This document shows, one piece after another, positions 1 to 4,611 of a stretch of 7,468 bases of DNA. A program made the position numbers and the translations under genes. The stretch comes from Leptospiraceae bacterium (GTDB lineage: Bacteria > Spirochaetota > Leptospiria > Turneriellales > Turneriellaceae): the NCBI GenBank assembly GCA_016788945.1, contig JAEUSA010000321.1:1-7468 (forward strand). The letters run 5' to 3'. Position 1 is the first letter of the stretch, and each line of letters opens with the position of its first letter. The notes under the pieces are model-generated. The model was given only the letters and a program-made list of their open reading frames with translations, ran no database searches and was not told where the DNA came from.

Positions 1-234
1 CAGGAACTCGCTAAACACAAAGAACGCAGCGAGAGCTACACTGCCGCGCGTATGGACGAACTGAAAATGAATACGGGCGTCGAACGCGAACAGATGCGGG
101 CAACGATCGACCAAGCCAAAGCATCGGGCAGTAAACCCCCCGAAGAGATCAAACGCGCCGAAGCGGCATATGACCGCATGGCGATTCTCGAAAAAGTACT
201 AAAAGGCGAAAAAGTCGACAAGATCCTCGACTAA
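1..234 (+). CDS. C-terminal fragment of an unrecognised charged helical protein
   Basis: The reading frame is open from the first base and ends at TAA (232-234), so this is the last 77 codons of a gene that begins outside the window. I do not recognise the family. The visible part is rich in Glu, Lys, Arg and Ala with almost no aromatic residues, and reads as one or two amphipathic or coiled-coil helices broken near a GSKPPEE turn (about residues 42-48 of the fragment). The ATG at 52 is internal and has no clear ribosome-binding site, so a separate 60-residue gene is less likely. The stop overlaps the stop of the convergent GyrI-like gene within the shared bases CTAA (231-234). No terminator lies between the two genes. 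Confidence 0.6.
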   Translation, partial: QELAKHKERSESYTAARMDELKMNTGVEREQMRATIDQAKASGSKPPEEIKRAEAAYDRMAILEKVLKGEKVDKILD

Positions 235-773
235 GGTCCGGTGCCGATCAGGAACTCATTAGTTCCATCGTCGCGCACCAGATGCACCAGCGGAAACTTC
301 AGAACAGCACCCTTGTCTGTCAGGCGTGCGATCTCGGGCCATACTTTGCGCAGCGCTACGGCAGTTTGCGCATAAGTTTTGAATTGGTAGCCTGATGGGA
401 TTTTCAGCGACACCGCATTCATACCGTTTTGGCGCAATGCCGCTTCGACATGCGCAGGCAGCTTCTCATCCGTAATACATCCGCCTGAAGATTTCAGGTA
501 TGCCTTGCCGGTGACGATGGCGTTGTCATGATAAATGAGCACCGGCTGGCACGGCAGTGCGTACGATTTTAGCAGGCGCCGGGTCTGCACGACTTTTTCA
601 CCCGTCTTGTTGTAATCACCCGAGTGCTCGGCGGCGTACACACGCGCCACGAAGGGTTGCAACGGCGCTACCTCGATGCTGCTAAAGATGCCGAGGTACC
701 AGTACGAAAAAAGAAAAAAACCCGGTACGGTTATGGTAAAGCCGGCAATAATCAGGATAAATTTGCGGTTCAT
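231..773 (-). CDS. Membrane-anchored GyrI-like (TEX264-like) domain protein
   Basis: This is a 180-residue protein. Residues 1-4 are a short basic tail (MNRK), residues 5-27 are one hydrophobic segment, and a soluble domain fills the rest. The positive charge before the helix suggests the domain faces the periplasm (inference). The domain resembles the GyrI/SOUL-like small-molecule-binding fold and matches the order of features I remember from eukaryotic TEX264. These are YLG-F just after the membrane segment, HSGDY (50-54) in place of the TEX264 HxGxY, IYHDN (80-84) in place of VYYDN, a glycine/cysteine turn SGGC (96-99), and a C-terminal ...VWPEI...LKFPLVHL.. block. Cys75 and Cys99 could form a disulfide. 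Bacterial members have no established role; GyrI itself binds small molecules and inhibits gyrase, which cannot be assumed here. The gene is last in the leftward cluster, and its ATG overlaps the EVE gene stop as ATGA (770-773). Confidence 0.8.
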   Translation of the reverse strand: MNRKFILIIAGFTITVPGFFLFSYWYLGIFSSIEVAPLQPFVARVYAAEHSGDYNKTGEKVVQTRRLLKSYALPCQPVLIYHDNAIVTGKAYLKSSGGCITDEKLPAHVEAALRQNGMNAVSLKIPSGYQFKTYAQTAVALRKVWPEIARLTDKGAVLKFPLVHLVRDDGTNEFLIGTGP

Positions 774-1264
774 CGAAGTTTGCCCGAAACGAGAAGTTTT
801 TCGACGATGCGCTCTTCTGCCGCAGTCAGTGGAATCACCGACAGGCGCGAGTGGGTAAAAAGCTGCGACTTCACCAGCGCGGTTTTCGCGAGCACTTCGC
901 GCGGCAACACACCGTTGTACTTGCGCACGCCCTGCACCTTTGGAGAAAACCAGCGGGGTTTTTCCCGCGTGCTCTTGGCATCAAAATATTCCGATTGTGA
1001 GTCGAATTGGCTCTCATCGGGTACGGCAACCGCGGCAATTCTGACCTCACCGGCAATGCCGATCAGATCACAGCTGCTGTGATAAAAATAACCTTTGTCG
1101 CCCACCTGCATCGCGACGAGGTTATTGCGCGCTTGATAATTGCGCACGCCATCCCACAGAGTACATTTATCTTTTGCCTTCATCAGATGATCAATACCGA
1201 ATACATCGGGTTCCGATTTGAGTATCCAGGCCGCTGGGCGGTCAGCGGACGGCGTGCGACTCAT
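770..1264 (-). CDS. EVE (PUA-like) domain protein
   Basis: This 164-residue protein is almost entirely one EVE domain, the family that includes human THYN1 and many small bacterial proteins. Visible signatures are WILKSEP (13-19), the hallmark WDGVRNYQARNN (37-48), a FYHSS strand (60-64), a DAKSTREKPRWF block in the middle, and RLSVIPLT near the C-terminus. EVE domains share the PUA fold and are thought to bind modified bases in DNA or RNA; the ligand here is unknown. The protein is cytoplasmic, with no signal peptide. A 12-residue polar extension precedes the domain. The ATG overlaps the stop of the upstream small gene (ATGA, 1261-1264), and an AGGG about 7 bases ahead of it could serve as the ribosome-binding site. 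The stop overlaps the start of the TEX264-like gene in the same way, so the three genes are probably translationally coupled. Confidence 0.93.
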   Translation of the reverse strand: MSRTPSADRPAAWILKSEPDVFGIDHLMKAKDKCTLWDGVRNYQARNNLVAMQVGDKGYFYHSSCDLIGIAGEVRIAAVAVPDESQFDSQSEYFDAKSTREKPRWFSPKVQGVRKYNGVLPREVLAKTALVKSQLFTHSRLSVIPLTAAEERIVEKLLVSGKLR

Positions 1265-1500
1265 GTTTTGCCCTGTTCGCTGCCCATTTCCCAGATATAA
1301 TCGAATTCTTCTTTTGCGGCCTCGTCAAGACGGTCGGGCTCAAACAAGGTGTAAACTGTGGGATACGGATAACGTGTAATTTCGTTCGCTTCAGGAATAT
1401 GCGTCATCATGCGCACGATGGTGTTTTCCCCTTCAATTTCGTAGAGCATGTAGGCAGTGCCCTTGCCGGGCACCGGCATCGCCGACTTCAGATATCGCAT
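1261..1500 (-). CDS. Small hypothetical protein, 79 aa, weakly DUF6881-like
   Basis: This is a short acidic protein that starts MRYLK, has LYEIEGENTIVR in the middle (about 19-30) and ends KEEFDYIWEMG. That order of features loosely recalls the DUF6881 pattern (N-terminal YIKV, an LY-E-D-ER block, and a terminal EFE-VW), but the match is weak and from memory. It has no signal peptide or membrane segment. It is supported as a gene by a 4-base ATGA overlap with the EVE gene and by sitting in the same leftward cluster. There is no Shine-Dalgarno sequence ahead of the ATG; the bases immediately upstream are the foot of a long inverted repeat. An internal ATG at codon 8 is an alternative start, but MRYLK looks like a true N-terminus. 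Confidence 0.72.
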   Translation of the reverse strand: MRYLKSAMPVPGKGTAYMLYEIEGENTIVRMMTHIPEANEITRYPYPTVYTLFEPDRLDEAAKEEFDYIWEMGSEQGKT

Positions 1501-1503
1501 GGG

Positions 1504-1547
1504 TTGTGTTTATTTTTTTCCGCTGCCGCGAAAATAAATAAACACAA
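1504..1547. repeat. Long AT-rich inverted repeat between two leftward genes
   Basis: The left arm (1504-1520) begins TTGTGTTTATT and the right arm (1530-1547) ends AATAAACACAA. The arms pair over about 17 bases with a single-base offset, and the GC-rich apex (CGCTGCCGC) can close further around a 4-base loop. The structure fills almost all of the 48-base gap between the PmbA-like stop (1549) and the ATG at 1500, ending 3 bases before that ATG. It could be a transcription attenuator, an mRNA processing or stability element, or a regulator-binding palindrome. Neither strand has the separate GC stem plus trailing T-run of a standard intrinsic terminator, so I do not call it one. Confidence 0.8.
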
Positions 1548-1548
1548 A

Positions 1549-2829
1549 TCAGGCGCCGGCAACTGTCAGCCGTTCAAAAAAAACGCCCTTGGGACCAAAG
1601 TACGACGCGTGCTGCACTGCTTCGCTCGCCTTAAACGCCGAGGCAAATGCGGTCTGCGTCGACCCCGATACCGACCCCCCTTTCACGGGTATGCGCCGGC
1701 CGTTCTTATGCAGATAACCAAGGCGGATTTCCCCTGAAAAAGCACCGGAAATCGTATTCGGCTGAAACGTGGAAAATTTGCTCAGTTCGAGTACGCCGTC
1801 AGAGAGAAAATCCGCGTACGGGGTTTTGCCGCATTCGACTTCGATATTCATGAGCGCACTGGTGCGCGGTATCTTCAACAGATCAGCATAACGTCCGTCG
1901 ACGAGAAAATTCTTCACCTCGGAATTCTCAATCATCGTCACTGCACCGGTTGCAAAGCCCAGCTCGTCAAAGCGGTAAGAACGCATTCCCCCGCGCAGGT
2001 CTGCACGCGAACGTATCGTCAGATGTTCTTTCGGGTTTTTCAGCACGGCGTCACCATGCTGAAAAATCGAATAGCGGTTGAACAGCGCATGGCCATCAAG
2101 CTGCGCGACAAAAAAATCAAACAGGTTATCGAGCGCTTCACCCGCGAGCACAACGGGATATTCACCTGTCGGTGGCAGAACCGCGGTTTCGAGATCGGAA
2201 AGGACTGCCGCATCGTTCTCAAGCTGTTGTTCGAGGGCGAGATCGGCCAGAAAACGCCGCTTTTTTATTCCCATGATTTCGTGCCGGTTGTCGGGAGAAG
2301 TCAGTACGTAATCACATATGACACGCGTCGATTGCGAAGCCGTTTTGACACCAAAGCTGTTGTGGATGTCATAGTCGAATTCCTCAAAAAACAGCTCGAG
2401 GCTGTTCAGCGGATAACGCGCCAGTTTGTTTCTGCGGTATTGCTGAATCGCCTCGACGTAACCGACGGCTTCATCGATGCCGGCATCAGAGACTGTTGCG
2501 TCAAGAATGTTGGCATCGTCGCCGCCGGCATGACCATCGGCGGGGAACCGGTAGGCCGGATTTTTCACCAAACGCGCGCGCGCTATCGTCGATCGGACGA
2601 TCTCTTCGAGCGACGAAGGTTTGCCCTGAAAGCGCATCGTACTTTCACCCATGAGCGCATCGTCAACGGGCGTCTGCACGCGCAGCGTGTAAGTGTTGAC
2701 ATGATTGCAGCGGATCGTTTCGGTTTCGTTATGGACCGCGTAGACTTCGGTTGAACGTTTGCCGAGACGACTCACCTGCCAGCCGCGCAAGCCGGCGGTT
2801 TTTGAAAGTACAGCGATAAGGCTTTTCAA
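1549..2829 (-). CDS. TldD/PmbA family protein, PmbA (TldE)-like subunit
   Basis: This 426-residue protein has the usual PmbA length. TldD and PmbA form a heteromeric zinc metalloprotease that trims unfolded peptides, such as the microcin B17 precursor and the CcdA antitoxin in E. coli. Only TldD carries the catalytic HExxxH, and no such motif is present here, which points to the non-catalytic PmbA/TldE side. The C-terminal region carries the family features: VKNFLVDGRYADLL (about 305-318), PNTISGAFSGEIR, GYLHKNGRRIPVKGGSVSGS (about 371-390) and the closing LTVAGA. The only in-frame start before the conserved N-terminus is TTG (2829-2827). It lies one codon after the in-frame TAA of the lipoprotein gene and has no Shine-Dalgarno sequence. 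No TldD partner lies in the window. The gene may be translated by coupling to the upstream gene. Confidence 0.9.
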   Translation of the reverse strand: MKSLIAVLSKTAGLRGWQVSRLGKRSTEVYAVHNETETIRCNHVNTYTLRVQTPVDDALMGESTMRFQGKPSSLEEIVRSTIARARLVKNPAYRFPADGHAGGDDANILDATVSDAGIDEAVGYVEAIQQYRRNKLARYPLNSLELFFEEFDYDIHNSFGVKTASQSTRVICDYVLTSPDNRHEIMGIKKRRFLADLALEQQLENDAAVLSDLETAVLPPTGEYPVVLAGEALDNLFDFFVAQLDGHALFNRYSIFQHGDAVLKNPKEHLTIRSRADLRGGMRSYRFDELGFATGAVTMIENSEVKNFLVDGRYADLLKIPRTSALMNIEVECGKTPYADFLSDGVLELSKFSTFQPNTISGAFSGEIRLGYLHKNGRRIPVKGGSVSGSTQTAFASAFKASEAVQHASYFGPKGVFFERLTVAGA

Positions 2830-2832
2830 AAT

Positions 2833-3198
2833 TTATGGGGGACAATACGCCGCATCGGCAGCAAAATACTTGGGATTACTCGAGCAAGCCACAGTGTATC
2901 CGCTGGTGTTACATTTTTTTCCGCCATCGTAAAATGTGATAACGTCGTCATATTCTTTATCACCGGCTGCGGTGCTGCACGCGGCACTCAGGTTTTTACA
3001 GTCATCAGCCTTTTTCTCATCAGTGCAATAGGTGTAGTACTGCGTCGCGCAGGTTCCCGCGCAGGCTGAACAATTTGCTCCCTTCGTTGTGACGGTCGTG
3101 CCGTGAATGCAGATGCCCGCTTTCTTGGCTTCTTCGTCCTCATTGGTACAGCCGGTCAAAGCGATGGCGATAATGGCTGCGGCGAGCACTCGTAGCAT
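2833..3198 (-). CDS. Cysteine-rich lipoprotein, 121 aa
   Basis: The N-terminus is a lipoprotein signal: MLR, a hydrophobic stretch to residue 14, then the lipobox LTGC with Cys17 as the expected lipidated residue. It is followed by an acidic NEDEE stretch that would begin the mature protein. The mature part has ten further cysteines, enough for five disulfides, within about 104 residues rich in Ala, Thr, Ser and Tyr. Cysteine spacing such as CSACAGTC (about 43-50) recalls small disulfide-knotted secreted domains, but I do not recognise a family. It is probably anchored in the inner or outer membrane facing the periplasm or surface. The ATG is preceded only by a GGTGG placed too close to be a good ribosome-binding site. 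It is the first gene of the leftward cluster and is divergent from flaB. Confidence 0.82.
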   Translation of the reverse strand: MLRVLAAAIIAIALTGCTNEDEEAKKAGICIHGTTVTTKGANCSACAGTCATQYYTYCTDEKKADDCKNLSAACSTAAGDKEYDDVITFYDGGKKCNTSGYTVACSSNPKYFAADAAYCPP

Positions 3199-3203
3199 GC
3201 CAC

Positions 3204-3232
3204 CGCATACGGGGCGATGCGGGCGATGTCAA
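3204..3232 (-). promoter_or_regulatory. Weak promoter candidate that would give a leaderless lipoprotein mRNA
   Basis: Read on the minus strand, a perfect -35 TTGACA (3232-3227) is followed after 17 bases by TATGCG (3209-3204), a poor -10 element. If used, transcription would begin at or next to the A of the lipoprotein ATG (3198). That would fit the lack of a good ribosome-binding site. The weak -10 keeps confidence low. Confidence 0.25.
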
Positions 3233-3251
3233 GAAAATCCGCATGGAAAGG

Positions 3252-3263
3252 CCATAGCTATGG
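3252..3263. promoter_or_regulatory. Perfect palindrome CCATAGCTATGG, candidate operator
   Basis: The twelve bases form an exact palindrome. Flanking GGAA (3245-3248) and TTCC (3266-3269) extend the symmetry with a one-base offset. The same half-site recurs as CCATAG (3390-3395) and CTATGG (3414-3419), on the far side of the AT-rich promoter core. This is consistent with a dimeric DNA-binding regulator, but no factor can be named. Confidence 0.4.
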
Positions 3264-3329
3264 AATTCCGTAGCGAGGGAAAAAAGTCAAAAAAATTGCT
3301 ATACCCATAAAATCATATGTTAATATCCA

Positions 3330-3358
3330 TTGAAATCAATCATCTTCAGTTATATTAT
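3330..3358 (+). promoter_or_regulatory. Candidate sigma-70 promoter for flaB
   Basis: A -35 TTGAAA (3330-3335), a 17-base spacer and a -10 TATTAT (3353-3358) lie in the most AT-rich part of the region. Transcription from about 3365 would give a leader of roughly 250 bases ahead of flaB. Many spirochaete flagellin genes use sigma-28, but I found no TAAA / GCCGATAA pair here. A second, weaker option is TTGACA (3449-3454) with GATTAT (3475-3480) at a long 20-base spacing. Confidence 0.45.
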
Positions 3359-3359
3359 A
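3354..3359 (-). promoter_or_regulatory. Perfect TATAAT on the minus strand overlapping the flaB -10
   Basis: The minus strand reads TATAAT at 3359-3354, overlapping the plus-strand TATTAT. No good -35 lies 17 bases upstream of it, although a TG two bases ahead could partly compensate. It would direct transcription toward the lipoprotein gene with a leader of about 150 bases. Symmetrical -10 elements that fire in both directions are known in bacteria. Confidence 0.35.
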
Positions 3360-3389
3360 GCCATTTGCATTAACATAACTTGAGATACC

Positions 3390-3419
3390 CCATAGTTATG
3401 TCGTCATTTACGACTATGG
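3390..3419. repeat. Imperfect inverted repeat CCATAGT ... ACTATGG
   Basis: Seven-base arms CCATAGT (3390-3396) and ACTATGG (3413-3419) flank a 16-base centre that contains a smaller CGT/ACG pairing. The arms share the CCATAG/CTATGG half-site with the palindrome at 3252-3263. It would lie just downstream of the proposed flaB start point. It may act as an operator in DNA or as a weak hairpin in the leader RNA. Confidence 0.4.
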
Positions 3420-3526
3420 CGAGCTATGCCAAGGGCATGGCCTGCCGTTTGACAAAGAAACTCCCCCTCTGAGGGATTATTTCAGTATCAGCGGCCCCAG
3501 CGCCGCCGTAGCTGAGGGCTGCTGAA

Positions 3527-3544
3527 GCCGGCAGGGATGCTGGC
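3527..3544 (+). promoter_or_regulatory. flaB leader hairpin presenting a CsrA-type GGA loop
   Basis: GCCGGC (3527-3532) pairs with GCTGGC (3539-3544), with one G-U pair, leaving the loop AGGGAT. The bases CAGGGATG (3532-3539) match the CsrA core consensus CANGGANG, and the GGA lies in the loop, the geometry CsrA prefers. CsrA control of flagellin translation is established for Borrelia flaB and Bacillus hag. Binding here is inferred. Confidence 0.5.
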
Positions 3545-3565
3545 TCACGGCTCAACTGGGCTATT

Positions 3566-3591
3566 GGGAAACCGGCCAGGCCGGTCTTCCC
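3566..3591 (+). promoter_or_regulatory. Strong GC-rich stem-loop in the flaB leader
   Basis: GGGAAACCGGCC pairs with GGCCGGT plus TTCCC across a single-base centre, giving about 12 pairs with one bulged C. It sits between the two CsrA-like sites and ends 13 bases before the Shine-Dalgarno stretch. Only three Ts follow, so it is not a convincing terminator. It more likely shapes or protects the flaB 5' leader. Confidence 0.6.
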
Positions 3592-3603
3592 TTTAGAAAT
3601 TTC

Positions 3604-3612
3604 CAAGGAGGG
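3604..3612 (+). promoter_or_regulatory. flaB Shine-Dalgarno overlapping a second CsrA-type site
   Basis: CAAGGAGGG combines a near-ideal ribosome-binding site (GGAGG, 6 bases before the ATG at 3618) with a perfect match to CANGGANG (CAAGGAGG, 3604-3611). A CsrA dimer bridging this site and the loop 72 bases upstream would be expected to block ribosome entry. Confidence 0.65.
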
Positions 3613-3617
3613 AGAAG

Positions 3618-4481
3618 ATGCAGATCAATCACAATCTGCCCGCAATGGCGGTTAACCGGCACTTGCACAAGGTTTATGGTCGCTTCGAGAAAAGTATCGA
3701 ACGACTATCGACCGGCGAGCGCATTAACCGGGCGGGCGACGACGCGACAAATCTTGCCGTGTCAGAAAAAATGCGAACGCAGATTCGCGGCTTGAAACAG
3801 GCTGAGCACAATGCGATGAACGGGCTTTCGTTCATCCAGACTGCAGAAGGCAACATGGGTCAGGTTAACGACATTCTGCAGCGCATTCGGGAGCTTTCGG
3901 TGCAGGCGGCTAACGGAATTTATTCCGATTCTGACCGCCAGCAGATTCAGGTGGAGATATCTCAGCTGGTCGATGAAGTCGACCGCATTGGTACATCCGC
4001 CGAATTCAACCGGATGAAGATTCTGACCGGCAGGTATGCCCGCGGTTCAAAACTCGGCTCGATTTTCTTTCACGTCGGCCCGAACAAAGACCAACGCATT
4101 CAGGCGTTCATCAAAACGATGAATGGCCGAGCGTTCGGTTTTTATGAGGGAGCGGGAGCGAAATCGGCCAAGAAGCCGCTGGCGACTGTCTTTCAGGCCA
4201 ATCAGATGATTGGCACTGTCGACAACGCGCTCGACAAGCTCAACCGGCAACGGGCAGATTTAGGGGCGTATTACAACCGTATTGAAACCACGGTCGATGC
4301 GCTCAGAACCGGCTATGAGAACATGGTGGCTGCGGAATCCCGCGTCCGCGATACCGACATGGCCGAAGAACTGCTGGAGTTCACTAAAAATCAGGTTCAG
4401 TTACAGAGTGGTACGGCGATGTTGGCTCACACCAACTTATCTGCTCAGCTTGTTGTATCTTTGATAGAACACGGTAAATAA
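3618..4481 (+). CDS. flaB: Periplasmic flagellin FlaB (core filament protein)
   Basis: This is a 287-residue flagellin of spirochaete FlaB size. The N-terminal D0/D1 domain (about 1-140) has INHNLPAM (3-10), LSTGERINRAGDDA (about 30-43), GLSFIQTAEG and the conserved IRELSVQAANG helix. The middle (about 140-200) is short, with no large variable D2/D3, as usual for FlaB. The C-terminal D1/D0 helices include NRIETTVDALRTGYENM, ESRVRDTDMAEE and QSGTAMLAHTN. FlaB subunits leave through the flagellar type III system without a cleaved signal peptide and form the core of the periplasmic flagellum that drives spirochaete motility. The last 15 or so codons are more AT-rich than the rest, and the tail SLIEHGK is unlike the usual LLR-type ending I remember, so the extreme C-terminus is slightly atypical. 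The start is fixed by a strong GGAGG. A terminator follows, so the gene is probably monocistronic. Confidence 0.97.
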   Translation: MQINHNLPAMAVNRHLHKVYGRFEKSIERLSTGERINRAGDDATNLAVSEKMRTQIRGLKQAEHNAMNGLSFIQTAEGNMGQVNDILQRIRELSVQAANGIYSDSDRQQIQVEISQLVDEVDRIGTSAEFNRMKILTGRYARGSKLGSIFFHVGPNKDQRIQAFIKTMNGRAFGFYEGAGAKSAKKPLATVFQANQMIGTVDNALDKLNRQRADLGAYYNRIETTVDALRTGYENMVAAESRVRDTDMAEELLEFTKNQVQLQSGTAMLAHTNLSAQLVVSLIEHGK

Positions 4482-4494
4482 GCTTTTGGCTCAT

Positions 4495-4504
4495 TTACCG
4501 GTAA
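4495..4504. repeat. Perfect palindrome TTACCGGTAA after flaB
   Basis: The ten-base palindrome lies between the flaB stop and its terminator. The same half-sites, inverted in order, appear as GGTAA-GA-TTACC at 6263-6274, just upstream of the lipid kinase. The sites are short, so this may be chance. Confidence 0.3.
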
Positions 4505-4520
4505 TGACTTGATTTCACTC

Positions 4521-4554
4521 AAAGGGATGTCTCGCTCCGAGCATCCCTTTTTTT
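4521..4554 (+). terminator. Intrinsic terminator of flaB
   Basis: AAAGGGATG (4521-4529) pairs with CATCCCTTT (4542-4550). Inside it CTCG pairs with CGAG around a 3-base loop, giving a stem of about 13 pairs with one bulged T, and a run of seven Ts closes the element. It lies 39 bases after the flaB stop. The longest helicase frame begins at the base right after the T-run. Confidence 0.93.
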
Positions 4555-4611
4555 ATGCGAGTGACGGCAGGTCTCGATCACCCGATACTCTTTAATGGGG
4601 CAAACAATCAT

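Larger units (their letters stand above)
3199..3617. other. Divergent intergenic region and flaB leader
   Basis: I see no credible gene in this stretch; short frames across it lack ribosome-binding sites and family features. It has three parts. Bases 3199-3280 are the lipoprotein upstream region and include a perfect 12-base palindrome. Bases 3281-3385 are sharply AT-rich and hold the best promoter candidates on both strands. Bases 3386-3617 would be transcribed as a GC-rich, hairpin-rich leader ending in a strong Shine-Dalgarno sequence for flaB. Confidence 0.75.

Noticed and set aside
624..1300. Plus-strand frames opposite the EVE and TEX264-like genes
   Set aside because: The minus-strand products carry clear domain signatures and ATGA-coupled junctions; the plus frames overlap them fully and show no family features.
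1504..1547. Intrinsic terminator after the PmbA-like gene
   Set aside because: The stem is mostly A-T and neither side ends in a free T-run, and a coupled gene starts 3 bases later, so I list it only as an inverted repeat.
2023..2754. A 243-codon plus-strand open frame
   Set aside because: It is antisense to the PmbA-like gene, whose product shows clear family motifs. The antisense translation is rich in Arg, Val and Phe without any recognisable domain or ribosome-binding site.
3430..3470. Sigma-28 promoter for flaB around GCCGTTT
   Set aside because: Only part of the GCCGATAA -10 matches, and no TAAA-type -35 lies at the right distance.
3424..3606. 60-codon minus-strand frame in the flaB leader
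   Set aside because: It has no ribosome-binding site or family features and lies over a structured leader with an evident regulatory role.
3386..3617. Known riboswitch (c-di-GMP, TPP or cobalamin) ahead of flaB
   Set aside because: I compared the leader with the conserved cores I remember and found hairpins but none of the conserved single-stranded motifs.
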